From the NCBI RefSeq assembly GCF_026262505.1, contig NW_026529243.1, positions 62,001 to 126,000 of the forward strand: a stretch of DNA of 64,000 nucleotides, read 5' to 3'. This DNA comes from Trichomonas vaginalis G3 (taxonomy: Eukaryota > Parabasalia > Trichomonadida > Trichomonadidae). Made by a program: the position numbers and the translations under genes. Under the pieces are notes generated by a model, which saw only the letters and a list, made by a program, of their open reading frames with translations, was not told the DNA's origin and did not search any database. This document shows, in pieces, positions 37,518 through 51,059 of this stretch. Position 1 is the first letter of the stretch, and each line of letters opens with the position of its first letter.

Positions 37518-38106
37518 ACGTTTTAAAATGGTATGCCATATAGCTTCTTGAATTTGTTAAGAAGTATATGAACGTGTTTTCCATCTGTATCTCTAGTGTT
37601 TACATAAGCATAGTCATCCTTAGTAAAATATACTTGTAATTTTCTATAGTTTACACCGGTATAAAAGTAGAAAGAGTCTTGTTCTTCGCTATAGTAGTAA
37701 AACTCAAGCGTATGCTTGCCATAGTCTGTAATTTCAATTGCTTCATCTTCTAGTTCGTCGACAAATTCGAATACAATATCTCCAAATTTGCCTCTGTTCT
37801 TATTGTTTTCAGAAAGAGTGACCCAACGTAAATTTTCAAGTCTATTGTCGTTTCTTATACGGTTTATGTGGTCTACAAGAGGTAAATTGTTAGGATTCGT
37901 ATAAAATGAGTTGCAATGACAATATGTTTAAAATAGTTTTTTCCACCCATCCTCATCATAGCATATCCGTCATTTCGCTCCCATCCGCTTAAAACTCTTT
38001 TTGTCTTTTTGTTTCTGACTTCAAATGACTCACAACAGTGAATTTCATATTTCTCATCTAACAAACAAGTTTCCCAACGGTCTTCTCCAACAAACTCAGC
38101 GTACAT
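37518..38106 (-). pseudogene. HNH endonuclease-like protein, copy 3 (looks broken)
   Basis: Shares most of its sequence and its leader with the copies at 35628-36212 and 27531-28115, but it looks broken. It lies directly upstream of the helicase gene, so the helicase is flanked by two HNH copies, a configuration typical of homing-type genes that insert near conserved replication genes. Confidence 0.75.
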
Positions 38107-38152
38107 TTCAAATAAAATAAAAAAAATATATTTTTTATTCTTGAGCTATTTT

Positions 38153-38940
38153 TTATTCTTGAGCTATTTGTTGCATTTGTTCCATTTGTTGCATTTGTTG
38201 TTGAAGTTGTTCTTGTAATACAATACTTTCACCAGTTGCATCTTCCAATTCGAAACTTTCTGCCGTCATTGACAAATACATAGGACATAAAAGTTTTACA
38301 GGAACAAAGTTTGCGTCGACTAAGGTTAAGTTTATGTTTGCTAAAGTGTTTGAGTTTACTAAAGCTGAAAATTCTGCATTCGAATGAACAATAGGCAAAC
38401 CAGCAGAGAAAGTGTTGTTTATACGCATGAGTATCTTTTGGTCATAGTAGTTTCTGTCGACATTCGAATAGCACTTTGAACCTAAGTTTGAAACAATATA
38501 TAAAATAGGTGTACTTAAAGTCAATGGAACAGACAAACCTTTATGACACCTTTTCCTGTTATAGGAAACTGTTGGTAGTAAAAAACCAGATATAAGTTTT
38601 GTATTATAGCTCATATCGTTTATACTAAACTCGGTCGCGACATCCAAACATAATGAAACCTGCTCTAGTTGCAGCACATGTTACATCCGTCCTTAAAGTA
38701 TTAAATAAGTCAACAAAACCTGTTGGTGGTATATCTGAGTAAGTATCTTCAAAGAAGTATTTTTTACCATTCACAACAACAAAGTCTTCTGGTGTCAAAA
38801 GAGCAAAACAGGCTTTAGTCGTCATCGTGTTTAAAGTTAGTTTACAATATCGTCCTTGAGGACTTTGTAAGTTTTTGTTATAGAATTATATGACTCAGGT
38901 TTTTAGTCGTAATAGTATAAACCACTATGTCTTCTGCCAT
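38153..38940 (-). pseudogene. Unknown Polinton-like gene, possibly minor capsid (looks broken)
   Basis: A minus-strand coding stretch with beta-strand-rich segments (SGFLLPTVSYNRKRCHKGLS, then LTLSTPILYIVSN) and a Gln/Met repeat at the C-terminus (LQQQMQQMEQMQQ). It lies downstream of the capsid-like gene, where Polintons often keep the minor capsid (penton) gene. Assignment is by position and beta-rich composition only. About two breaks. Confidence 0.4.
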
Positions 38941-38958
38941 TTACTTAGCAAGTAAATT

Positions 38959-39524
38959 TTAATGAAATGTTGGGTCGTCAAATATTTTTATGACGTCTGG
39001 GAAACTATATTTTAAGTTCAACGTTTCACCTCCTTTCATAACGTATATCTTGTCAATGACATTATATGAAACACCACAGCAACTAATGTCGGGTTCTATT
39101 TCTTTGATGTTTATATCGTCTGCCTCTGTCAAAAGTTTCAATAGTTCTTTCAAAATTTCATGAGGTGCGATGACATATGAGTTCACTTTTACAGGGTTGT
39201 GTTCGACCAAGTTTAACATTATACCCAAAGCCTGACAAATCTTCTCCTGAGTTTTAAGTTTGTCTTTAAGTTGTTGGTAGTCGTTTCGAATATCTGCAAC
39301 AGAACTTAAGTCTCTGCTAACTTCAGGATATGTTGGTTGTTCTTTTACAGGAACTATTGTTATACCATCTTCGTCTTCGTATGGTTTCCCACTTCAACAT
39401 CTCTTTCTTTGACATTGACAACAACACTTTGACTGTTTGTTTGAGTTGGTGAATTTAACTTCACATCTGCCACCGCCATTAAACCTTTTGAAACACTCAC
39501 GCTTCTATTTTTCGGAAATGACAT
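38959..39524 (-). pseudogene. Unknown Polinton-like gene (looks broken)
   Basis: Begins with an ATG divergent from 39543 over an 18-base promoter. The visible coding segments (MSFPKNRSVSVSKGLMAV at the start; NLVEHNPVKVNSYVIAPHEI and ISCCGVSYNVIDKIYVMKGG later) match no family I know. About one or two breaks. Confidence 0.45.
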
Positions 39525-39542
39525 TTTACTTAGAATAAAAAG
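39525..39542. promoter_or_regulatory. 18-base divergent promoter
   Basis: 'tttacttagaataaaaag' lies between opposite start codons. It is similar to 23982-23999 (shared tagaataaaa). Confidence 0.6.
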
Positions 39543-39962
39543 ATGGACGTATTTGAGTATCTCTTCGAATTGAAGCAAAACAAAGTTTACACACACAAAC
39601 AATACAAGTTCATTGACAGAGTAGTTCTTTACACAAACAATGGAAAATGTTATAGAATAGCAGTCTTTGCTGAACCAAAATATTTTCATAAAGCAAAGAA
39701 AGTTGGTATAACTGAAATGGTGAAAGTTCTTGACGTTGACAAAAATATAACAACAAAACTGACCGATATTTCTAAAGGTAAGTTTATAATACAATTTTAT
39801 GTCAAAACTGGCGTACTGTCAATATTTGACGGAGAGAAGTCAGTTCAAGAACAACTTACTGACCTGCTGCCAAAATCTGCTCGATGGAAGCTGTCGTTAT
39901 ACCAATCTGAGGAGCCCCAGCAGGTTTCATCGAACGAATCTTCAAAAGAGCATCTTCCGTGA
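39543..39962 (+). CDS. Unknown 139-aa protein
   Basis: MDVFEYLFELKQNKVYTHKQ opens a beta-rich protein ending with a polar tail. The last ~107 bases overlap the end of the capsid-like gene on the other strand, so either the overlap is real or the true product is shorter than the frame. The clean start behind a shared divergent promoter supports a gene. No family recognised. Confidence 0.5.
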   Translation: MDVFEYLFELKQNKVYTHKQYKFIDRVVLYTNNGKCYRIAVFAEPKYFHKAKKVGITEMVKVLDVDKNITTKLTDISKGKFIIQFYVKTGVLSIFDGEKSVQEQLTDLLPKSARWKLSLYQSEEPQQVSSNESSKEHLP

Positions 39963-41463
39963 AAAGTGCTATTGGTTTTGTAAACTTCTTTGCTTTCAAT
40001 TCATTTGGACCGTCTCTGTCACCAGTATATTGTATTTGTACAGTACCAACAGTTGAAATACCACCCATAAAGTCTTCTGAGTCAGCAAATGGAATGCCAA
40101 GCCAAAAGTTTGAACGGTCTCCATTTGTATATTGAGTTTTTTGACCTCCTGTATGAGTCCATACTTTCACATATGGCATAATAGAACTTTGCATTTCAGG
40201 GTTAATGGTTGTTGTGAAGTTGTTGTTAAAGTTCATAGCATCTAATGTCAAGTTGTATGACCTCATATCCTCAACTGTAGAATATTCTTCTCTTGGATAA
40301 TATTTGCCATCTATGTTTATATGATATTTAATACCAGGGTTGTAGAAACAAGAATAGTCATTTATAGTTCGTCTGAACAGTACAAACATAGTATCTGCAT
40401 GTTTCATTGCAGTTGTTAAAGCAATATCTGTTCTTGCACCTGGGTCAGCACTTTGGTTTCCAACTTCACCTGCAAAGTCTTTGACAGATATTTGGTGTAT
40501 AGGGAACATAAGTGGAACTGCAATATATTTGGCAGCTAAAGCATTTGAAATATCTGGGTCCAACATATAGACTGCAAGTCTGCTTTCTATTCTCTTGCAT
40601 TCAAATTTTTCGCATGTGAACTTAACTGGGTCCCAAGCAGTTCCAGCAGCATTGAAATAGTAGTTTACTTCAGTGTTGAAGTTTGAGAAACCAAAGTCTA
40701 AGTCAACTTTGTCTTTGCAAAATTCGGCGAATGACGTTTGATTTGTTCCCTTTACGTCTGTAAGAGTGAATGGGTCTTGTGTTGGTGCAATGACTAAGTT
40801 ATTTTTGCTTGGAGTAAGTTCGATAGAAATTTTTCCTGCCCAGTTTGGCAAGTATCTTAAAAAACCTGAAGATGAGGAAAGATGACAAAGGAACTCTAAG
40901 TTTCAGTTTTACTTTGGTTACTGCTGCTGCAGTTTGTCCAGAAAGGTCAACATAAACTCCTGGAACGTTAGGGTCAAGTCTTCTTATTTTCTCAATAGTT
41001 GCATACTGGTCTGTTTGTTCTCTAGCTTGTGGTTGTACTGAGTTTCTCAAAGCGAACCATTCATAGTTTGCCCATGTTACTGTTTGAACTAAGTCAGAGT
41101 TAGAATATATCTTATATCCATAAAAACTTCTGGAGCATATTGGTATCCGACATAGAAAATTCCATTGCAACCTTTCTTGTCAGACAACTTGGCAGAAGGT
41201 TTTATTTCAATGTCTTGTTCCACGTATAAGAAAGAGTTGTCAATAGAAATTATATGAAACCTGTCGCAAGCAATATCTACTGTTGTTGAAGAACCTTCTC
41301 CAAACTCACCTACGTTTCCATAAGAAACAGCAGTTGTATATTCGTAAGTTCCAGGAACTATTTCTGACCTTCTAATGGCATTGTCGCATTCGTTATACCA
41401 TTCGGAAACATTTCCATTCATAGCATCCAAAACTGTTGGCGTTATATTCTGAGCGGCGTACAT
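39856..41463 (-). pseudogene. Major-capsid-like gene (looks broken)
   Basis: A minus-strand coding region of about 530 codons. It is rich in beta strands and aromatic residues, with segments such as SNFWLGIPFADSEDFMGG, VGTVQIQYTGDRDGPNEL and KYHINIDGKYYPREEY. Size, composition and position beside the penton-like and structural genes fit the double jelly-roll major capsid protein of Polintons, though I cannot confirm the fold by eye. The start follows the late-type word 'atttttactcatatgaa'. It looks broken, about two breaks. Confidence 0.5.
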
Positions 41464-41495
41464 TTCATATGAGTAAAAATATAGAATAGTTGGAT

Positions 41496-44400
41496 TTATA
41501 TGTCATAATAGAACCCACGTGGACCAAGCTTTACTTTCTTCCTGACTGAGTTTTTAACTCTTCTTTTTCCTTCATTGCCCTCTGCTTGAAGTTGTTGCAT
41601 CTTTGCATTATGTTCATCTAGTATGTTGCAAATTTCCCATGTCCTTTTTGCCTTTTTGGCTCTGGTCGCCCATCTCAGGTAACCTATATCCTAGAAAGAG
41701 TTTGTCATAGTTTGTATTTGAGTCGTCGCTTATTGTTTGCATGACTCTGTCCTGAGTTTCTGGTTCAAGCTCTTCAAACAGTGCCTGTCCATATGGAATA
41801 AGCTCGTTTCCAAATATATGTTTTTGTAGCCATTCTTTTTCTTTCCATGTTACCAACTATATCTTTTGTGAATGGGAAAGCTTTTACCCAATCTTTCAGT
41901 CTTGCGTCGTTTATTTCTGTAGTTGGTTTTATTTTGTCAAGGAACATGTTTTTCAATACTAACATTTCATTTGGTACTGTCCATTTGAGTTTTCTTAAAT
42001 ATTCATCCCTTCTCGGTTCATTGTCTGCAAAGTAAGTTTTTATGACATTTTGTAAACTTTCGTTTGCAAGGTCATGTACAATAGGTTCTCTTCCTTCTCT
42101 CTCCATAACTTTCTTTCTAAACTCTTCACCAAATATACCATCTCTATGGTTCTGTGTAGTTCTTTGAGATAAATGTTCTAGAACGTCAGGTGTTATATTT
42201 CCATCAGCCATGTTCATTTCATACTGGTCCAAAATATCTGCATGTTTCATATCTTTCAATGGCATTAAAGCCGCGCTGAAAATACCAGCTATATCTGGTT
42301 CACCATTGACTTCCATTGCGTCTACAACTTCTTGGAATTGTGGTTGTAAGTTTATGAACCACCTATCTGGATTAGCTTTATGACCCCATCTCATTGTAGT
42401 TCCATCGTCTGCAGAAACAAAAGTAGGTTTGTTTCCATCTTGGCTAGGTTCTGAATGAACTTTAAACAATGTTTCATTTCTATATGTTTTCTTGAAATTT
42501 AACCTTTTATCTTCACCGAGTTCATCGAAGATTGAACGTTAAATGCTCGTAAGTAAAAAGGGTTGTTGTATTGTGTACATTTTTTTTCAGTTCTTCCATT
42601 CTATGCTGAATATTTTCATCTGGTGCTGGAGTCTTTTGTATGTCGGCAAACATTTTTCGATATTCTTCTACTATGTCAGCCGAATTTTTTTTAGACTCTT
42701 GGAAATATTCCATATTCTCCGCATACTCTTGTTGAGGGTCAAGATTTTTCGGCTGTTCCAAATCTTCATCTAGTTCTGTGAAGTTAGTTTCCAAAGGAGT
42801 GACTTGTTCGTTTCCTTCAGGCTCTTCTAGCTGTTGTTGCTGAACTATTTCTTCCATGTCTGGTTGTATCTGAACTATTTCTTCCTGTGGAGTTTCTTGT
42901 ACCTCATCTGCTGGCATTTCATATATTCCGAGACCGTTTTTAACAATTTCCCTATCTACGTCATTCCGCATTCATAAGCTTTTGTTCTTTCGTTCCGTCT
43001 CTATTTTTTACGCGTTTCATGACGAAAGTTGAATTGTCATTTAGCTCTGACATCAAATATCTCGGAGTAAATTCATCCATGTCATTTGGATGATATGCTA
43101 TTAAATCATATCCCTTAGCGAGCTTGTATTTTCCAGGTTTGAGATTATATCCGTTTTGGTGCTGAGCCATAAAGCTAAATAGGTTCGGGTCAGTATTTCC
43201 ATCCTTGAACTTTCCAATAGCTTCTTTATATCTGTCACTAAAGTCAACAGTATCTGGGAAACCACACTCTTCTTTAAGCATTTTTAAGAATTCTTGGTTT
43301 CCTTGTTCTCTACTTCTTTTATGTCCTTGCTCTGTTTGTGGTTGTTGTTGTGCAGGGTTTTGAACTGTTGGTTGTGGTGCTGGTTGTGGAGGTGGTTGTT
43401 GTGCTGGTTGTGGAGGTGGTTGTTGTGCTGGTTGTTGTGTTGGTTTTGGTGCATGCCTGTGTCTGTGTCCATGTGACGATGTAAATGTGTTAGGTAGTCC
43501 TGGTGCAGGTGCTTCTCTTGGAGGGTTTGGTGGTATATAAGTTCCACCAGCTGGCACATATGTTCCATCTGCAGCGTAATGTCCTACCTGACTTTTCGTT
43601 TTTAAGAAAGCATTTACTAGGTCTGTTTTGGTCTGTTGTAACTCTTTTTCTTGACTTTCCACAACAGTTGTTCTAACGGCGTCATAGGCACTTTGAACTG
43701 CCTGTCTCGTTGCTGCATCTGTTATTTTCGTCATATTTTGTGCTACTTCTCTTAACTCGTTGTCGAAACCTTCAGACTTCAGTTTCTTTCCAGATGAGAA
43801 GTCGTTCACTTGTTTCACCTTACTATGAAGAGCTTCGAAGGCGTTCTTAAAGTCAGCATTTGTTAAAGCTTCATTTGAACTATCTTCATCCGCTTGTATT
43901 TTTGTCCTTATTGACCCTATAAGCTGGGCTGCTTTAGCGTTGGCTTGGGCATCTAACCAGTCATTGTTAGCTTTTATATATTCTGCGCTTTCATTGCCTT
44001 TTGCATGGCTGCGTCGTTATTTTTACTTTCTTGTGCTAAGTTTTCATACTGTACGGTTTGGTTTTGCAACTGTAAAAGTTTTTCTGCCTTTACATTTGCT
44101 TCAACTTCTTTTTTATACTCATCGCTATCCATATATGTCTTCAGGGCTTTTTGTTTTATTTCTTCATCTTTCAGTACTTTATATCGAGTAGTATGGTTTT
44201 TTCAAATTTATGACATCTTGTTCCATTTTTGCTACTTCTGCTGCTTTTTCTGACACTTTTTTTGCATATTCCTCTGTACTTAGTTCTTTCAGTTGTTCTT
44301 CTTTCTTCTTTTCTCTACGTTTAACTCATTTAGTTTCTTTGTGTGTCTGTCATATTCTAGTTTCTTTTCGTTTTCACTTATTTGCTTCTGTATGTCTATG

Positions 44401-44708
44401 TTTGACTTTTTGACATCTGTTATTTGATTTTTGAGTGAACTCAAATTCATTTGACTTTGAGGGTTATAGGCTGTTCCGTCTGCAGCTCCACCATAGCCTG
44501 CCATTTTCGCTAAAAGTGCCGCTCTTAAACCTCCACTCTGTGCACCAAAAACTCGGTTTAAAAGCATAGGATTGCTTGACATTTGTTGCAACATAGTGGG
44601 GTCATTCAGCATTTGTTGTTGCAACTGTTGTTGTGGTGTCAGTTTTACTATTGGATGTTTCAATGCTCTCTTCCTCTTACGTATATTCTTACGTAGCTTA
44701 CGTGGCAT
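41496..44708 (-). pseudogene. Long structural-gene block of the Polinton-like element (looks broken)
   Basis: Coding character continues on the minus strand for about 3.2 kb. It begins with a basic Gln-rich head shared with 1-267, then a coiled-coil-like helical region, a Pro/Gln repeat (QPAQQPPPQPAQQPPPQPAP), an acidic Gln-rich region, and a mixed alpha/beta part (RWGHKANPDRWFINLQPQFQ). No enzyme motif is seen. It may be one very large virion protein or several adjacent ones. It looks broken, with about half a dozen breaks. Long internal scaffold or tail-like proteins occur beside capsid genes in large Polintons. Confidence 0.5.
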
Positions 44709-44734
44709 TTTAAGTGAAGTTAAAAAGCGGTTTT

Positions 44735-46016
<1,282 letters not shown>

Positions 46017-46621
46017 TGTAATAAACAGAAATTCATCAAAAGTGACAGCTCTCAATTTTTTGACATTTGTAAATTCTAAATTGAATGAGAAAAATGAAAT
46101 AATACTAAGCATAATACAATATTCTAGTTTTAATTATAATTAGGAAAAAGTTAGTTTTGAGAGTACTTTTCATAGGCATATAGAATGAAATCTTCTGAAA
46201 AATAATATCACATAAACTCATATTATTTTCTAATATATAACTATTTTATATAAAAATCAAATTCAATGATCTTAAAAGCGAAGGATAAACCTCAAAATTT
46301 ACGAATATAATGAGTGGGAATATAATGCTTATCTATCATAAAACCATATGAAATATCAATTTTTGCTTTACGCCTAATTTTTGACGACAATTAGCAAAAA
46401 ATGTTAAATGTTAAGAGGGGGCACAAACTTGCCCAGCGAGGTGAAGTGAAAAGTGATGGGTTTACATGTCAGAAATGTAAACTGTTAGATTTGAAACAAA
46501 AAATGGATTATTTTATTACCCAGATTTGCCTTACTTTTACCACCCCTCTAAAGCTGGGGACACCGCCTATCGTTGGGAGTAGCTATTAAATAGAACCACC
46601 AAGGGTATTTTTCGAACTTTC

Positions 46622-46700
46622 GTTGTAGTGTAGTGGAAACATCCGACATAAGGATTAATTATGCCAAGGTTTGATTCCCATTTAGCAAATTTTTTCTTTT
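46622..46700 (+). other. tRNA-like sequence in the mariner-like element
   Basis: 'gttgtagtgtagtggaaac' (box A-like) and, about 40 bases later, 'aaggtttgattccca' (box B-like, close to GGTTCGANTCC), followed by a T-rich run. Acceptor pairing is incomplete. It shares the 'gtagtgtagtgg' head with 8937. Confidence 0.45.
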
Positions 46701-47587
46701 TTGGATCATGAATTTTTTTTTGGTCACTATAAGATTTGTTTCATGTTCTAAATCTGCTGCATATGTAATCTATTTTTATTTACCTATTTTTAAAAATCTA
46801 TTGGATTGCCAAATTTGAATCTATTTAAAATCATAAAAATCCAAAAAAACTATAAATATATGTTTTATGCATAGTGCCGATACTCAAATATCAGATTACT
46901 TAGATCCATGAATAATATCCGAATTTTTTTTCTTAAAATTAAACTTCAAAACTTCTTGCAATCTTATTCTTAATCAATTGTAAATTTTTAAAACCATTTT
47001 TTTAAAATAATTTTGCGTAAATTTTATTCTCATGTTGTTTTAATCGAAAATTGATACATTTTCAAAAAAATAATATTGACTTATGAAATTCATTTTTAAG
47101 GTGAAATAGTATTGTTTTTATTAAAGTATATGAATAATATATAAAAAATTAATGAATAATATAAGCAGATTTTTAGTTTACAAAAACAAATATGAGCAAT
47201 GCAATTTCAAACTTTTGCTGGCAATTTCGATATTGCTCAAGTTTGTAGTATTTGTGATACCTATAACATCGGCTTAATCAAAATTCGATTTTTCTTATGA
47301 GTTATTGAGAAAATTTGATTGCAATGAGAAGGATTTCGACGTTTTTGATAAACTAAGAGCTGAGCTTTAGGTGTTCAGTTCATTTATGGCTGTAGTTTGA
47401 TGCGTAGATCTCTTTTTTATTGTAAATTCTTTCAGCATGGAGATCGAGAATGAATCTTTTGAGAACTTTATGAGTTTTTACACCCGTAAAGAGGTCCTTC
47501 GAGGAAAGATAGTCCAGACTACATGAAGATGTGGGTTAACCAAAAAAATCCGATGGTTTCCCCATATTCATGTAGATCTTCGAAAAA
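46701..47587. other. Non-coding interior of the mariner-like element
   Basis: AT-rich, no convincing frame. Confidence 0.5.
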
Positions 47588-47877
47588 ATGAGCACCAAAA
47601 AAGCCAAAAAAATAGGCTTTTTATTGGATTTGTACACTAGATCAATAACCTATTTAGGATCTGACACTCTTTTTAGCCAGAGATATGAGGTCCTTTCTAG
47701 GAAAACGATCTATTCATCCATAAAAAAAATGAATTATCGTTTTCCCCAGAAATTACATGGGGAGTGGTAAAAGTAAAGCAAATCTGGGTATTATATGATA
47801 GAGAGATTTGGTAAGTTACTATCAAATTTGTAAGTAAGGGGAAAAAAAGTAAGAAAGAAAAAAAATTTTAAAATAAA

Positions 47878-48190
47878 AAGCCACTCGCTTCGCTCGCGGT
47901 TGACAAAAAGAACAAATTCGAAAAATAATTGTATGAAATTACGAAACTAAGCCACTCGCTTCGCTCGCGGTTGACAAAAAGAACAAATTCGAAAAATAAT
48001 TGTATGAAATTACGAAACTAAGCCACTCGCTTCGCTCGCGGCTTAAGAAAAGAACAGATTCGAAAAAAGGTTGTATGAAATTACGAAACTAAGCCCCTCG
48101 CTTCGCTCGCGGCTGACGAAAAGAACAGATTTGAAAAAAGATTGTATGAAACTACGAAACTAAGCCGCGAGCGAAGCGAGCGGCTTAAGT
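47878..48190. repeat. GC-rich tandem/inverted repeats of the non-autonomous MULE
   Basis: Five units of about 70-75 bases, each containing 'ccactcgcttcgctcgcgg' and 'gaacagattcgaaaa'; the last is inverted. The word can fold on itself (gcgagcgaagcgag). The same units occur at 5297-5460 and 50440-50610. Confidence 0.9.
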
Positions 48191-48258
48191 AAACAACATA
48201 TTTCAGATTATCGATACTAAAAATTTTTTATTTTATTACATTTTTTTTGCATTTTTTT

Positions 48259-49350
48259 AAGGGTGCACACGAGAGGATCATGTAAACTTCAGAATTTAGA
48301 ACCTTATTTTTAGGCATTATCTTGGCTACCTATTTAGGCTCGAAAAGCAAAAAATATCAAAAAATACAACTTGACTCCATTATGACCCTTTCATGGAGGT
48401 AGTTTTTATCCGCTAGTATTTTCCCTTTGAATCTCTTTACAATTCGAAATCAAATTCAAAACTCAGTAGAAGAAAGGAAGAATCGACTTACTACGGTTGT
48501 AATACGAATAAATACATATATTTAATTATTTTATTTACATAATAATTGTTTGAAGCTCATATTCCATCAAATTTTTAAATAAAAACATTAAATGTTGAAA
48601 ATGTTCATATATTTTAATAGGGTTTTGGCACTTTATTGAGGAATTACTACATACATAGTCGAACTGAACTTGATATTTTGAAATTTAAATTATTTATCAA
48701 AATTAAAATTTAACTTGAAATTTATAATTATTTAGTCATATTTTGCATAATTCTAAGTAGATTTTGTAAAAAATCAAGAAAGAAAAATTTTAACGTGCTT
48801 TATTTTTTCTTTTTTATAATAATACATATTATTATATAATTAACATATTCATAATGTTTCACCCTTTCAAAAATATAATCCTCCTCCTCCTCTCAAATAA
48901 ACGTACATACGGGTGGCCTCTTTTTTCAAAAAATTAAAATTTGAAATTTTGGGCTCAAATATTAGAGATTTTTTCAACCTTCAACGATATATGTTGTCTA
49001 TATCAGACCTCCTTTCTTTTGATACTTAACATTGTTCCTAAATCTTAGCCGTTAAGGCTGTTCTGAAAATATTTTTTTTCGAAAAAATTCGAAAAAAATT
49101 CTTAAAATTCAAAAATCCCTTAATTCCTGAGGATTTTGGAAAAAAAGTTTTTACATGAACATGTGTATATTAGATGAAGTATATTGATAAGGTAAAAATC
49201 AAATTTTATTGCATATTCATCGAGAAAATAAACTAACGAATCCCTCAAAATTGAGAGGGTAATCCTCCTCCTCTCAAATAAACGTACATATGGGTGCACC
49301 CTTAAGAAGCTAAATTCTGAAGTTTACATGATCCTCTCGTGTGCACCCTT
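48259..49350. mobile_element. 1.1-kb element with 41-bp perfect inverted repeats
   Basis: The ends 'aagggtgcacacgagaggat' continue through 'catgtaaacttcagaattta' and are exactly complementary to 49310-49350. The T/A-rich flanks are also complementary, extending the inverted repeat. The inside contains two copies of 'aaataaacgtacata' (48895, 49275) and no gene. The superfamily is unknown. Target duplication cannot be told because the flanks are homopolymeric. Confidence 0.8.
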
Positions 49351-49660
49351 AAAAAATGCAAAAAAATTGAATACTTTACTGGCTGGGCAAATTTGTCGCC
49401 GCCCCTTCTTGCGACCAAAGATTTGAATAAAATTTCAAAAATAAGATAGCTTAAAAAATAATATACGGTAGTGTTTACTAATAGATGAATAGTATATAAA
49501 TTCTATTAAAATGGATTTGATCCAAAAAAATATATATAATTTGATCATAAATAAAATCGTTTTAAATTACTTCTTCATTTAAATTATAACAATTATTTTT
49601 GATTTTTATTTATCATCCACATTCAAATTTGAATCTTATCACAAAAGAAGGACCACTTTT

Positions 49661-49807
49661 ATGACTACTGCCAAATCTATAAGCAGAGAATGGCTATTTG
49701 AAGCTAAAAGAAGAATAGAAGAAGGTGAATCTTACAAAAGTGTGGGAAAGGAAGTTGAATTGGAAAATGGTAAAATTAAATTGAATGTTGCCGAAAATAC
49801 AATAATA
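49661..49807 (+). CDS. 5' part of the IS3/IS481-like transposase (interrupted)
   Basis: Starts ATG at 49661 after 'gaccactttt', close to the Inr word. Encodes 49 residues: MTTAKSISREWLFEAKRRIE, then EGESYKSVGKEVELENGKIK and NVAENT, a helix-turn-helix-like N-terminus. Element D (49808-52474) interrupts it. The apparent target duplication acaataa(t/g)a suggests the frame originally continued ENTI-RRAF into 52484. As it stands the gene cannot make a full protein unless D is removed. Confidence 0.7.
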
Positions 49808-50008
49808 TCATAAGACAAATTACGGAAAGTGAACTCAAACAAAAAGTGACATAATGCATTTGCCAACCAAATAACTTTACAAAGCAAAAACTTAAATTAC
49901 TTGTCAAGCTTACTATTCTTATTTTAACAATTAAAAAATTAAATTTTATTTTTTATTTAAAAAAATCATCTTATATCATCTGATATATATATATAACAGC
50001 ATTAATAT

Positions 50009-50813
50009 GGGGCGGCGACAAATTTGCCCAGCCAGTAAAGTATTCAATTTTTTTTGCATTTTTTTTAAAGCTTCTTAACTTAAATCATGGAATGTCTCAA
50101 AGACAAAAGTAGCATACAGCATGTAAAGCTAAAGAAAGATAATCATAATTAATACCTTAATTTTTAATATTACGCATTTTTAGGTGCAAAATTTAAAAAC
50201 ATTCTAATACAATAGAGCAGTTTCCAAAAGTAGCATACAGCATGCAAAGCTAAAGAAAGATAATCATAATTAATACCTTTAAAGTTTAAAATCTTGATTT
50301 TTTTTAAAATCAAATATTTATAACTTTAATACATACAGCTTAAACCTTATACTTGTTTTCTCTTGTGAGAAAGCAATCTTACAAAGCTAACAATCCTAAA
50401 AATAAAGAATTAAAATTTCATACAATCTTTCTTCGATCTGTTCTTTTCTTAAGCCGCGAGCGAAGCGAGTGGCTTAGTTTCGTAATTTCATACAATCTTT
50501 TTTCGAATCTGTTCTTTTCTTAAGCCACTCGCTTCGCTCGCGGCTTAGTTTCGTAATTTCATATAATCTTTTTTCGAATTTGTTCTTTTTGTCTCCCGCG
50601 AGCGAAGCGAGTGGCTTTTTATTTTTTTTTTTTAATTTTTTTCTTTCTTACTTTTTTTCCCTTACTTACAAATTTGATAGTAACTTACCAAATCTCTCTA
50701 TCATATAATAATAAATTAATCCATTTTTTGTTTCAAATCTGACACTTTACATTTCTGGCATGTAAACTGGTCACTTTTCACTTCACCTCACTGGGCAAGT
50801 TTGTGCCCCCCTC
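50009..50813. mobile_element. Non-autonomous MULE nested in element D, 10-bp duplication
   Basis: An inverted-orientation relative of 5100-5903, 805 bp and nearly identical to it. Duplication GCATTAATAT at 49999-50008 and 50814-50823. Confidence 0.93.
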
Positions 50814-51059
50814 GCATTAATATTTCAATGATTCACAAATCAACTTTTTCATTATTTTAAATAATTATAGAATATATACTGACTTTTTGTACATAAATAT
50901 TTTTAGATTCAATAATGATTTACGGTTTTTTTCAAAACTTATAATTTTCAAATGAGTGGTAGAATCTTCGATTTAATTGATTTAGAATGGTTAAATCAAG
51001 CTAATCAACAAATTCAAAGCGGTATTAACGTCGAAACCGTTCTCCAAAATGTCCCTTTA

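Larger units (their letters stand above)
46519..47788. mobile_element. Mariner-like element, 1270 bp, TA target duplication
   Basis: Terminal repeats of about 25 bases (cccagatttgccttactttt; inverted right copy cccagatttgctttactttt). Comparison with 5100-5903 shows exactly one extra TA, the Tc1/mariner hallmark, and the length fits trichomonad mariners. No intact transposase is visible; only a short frame at 47588-47770 (RYEVLSRKTIYSSIKKMN) has some protein character. A tRNA-like sequence lies near its left end. Confidence 0.75.
46415..49405. mobile_element. Non-autonomous MULE with two further insertions
   Basis: Ends gagggggcacaaacttgccc and, inverted, ggggcggcgacaaatttgcc, as in 5100-5903. 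No direct duplication flanks it, and host sequence is missing, so a deletion accompanied or followed insertion. A mariner-like element (46519-47788) and a 41-bp-TIR element (48259-49350) sit inside. GC-rich 'ccactcgcttcgctcgcgg' repeats occur five times at 47880-48185. Confidence 0.88.
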
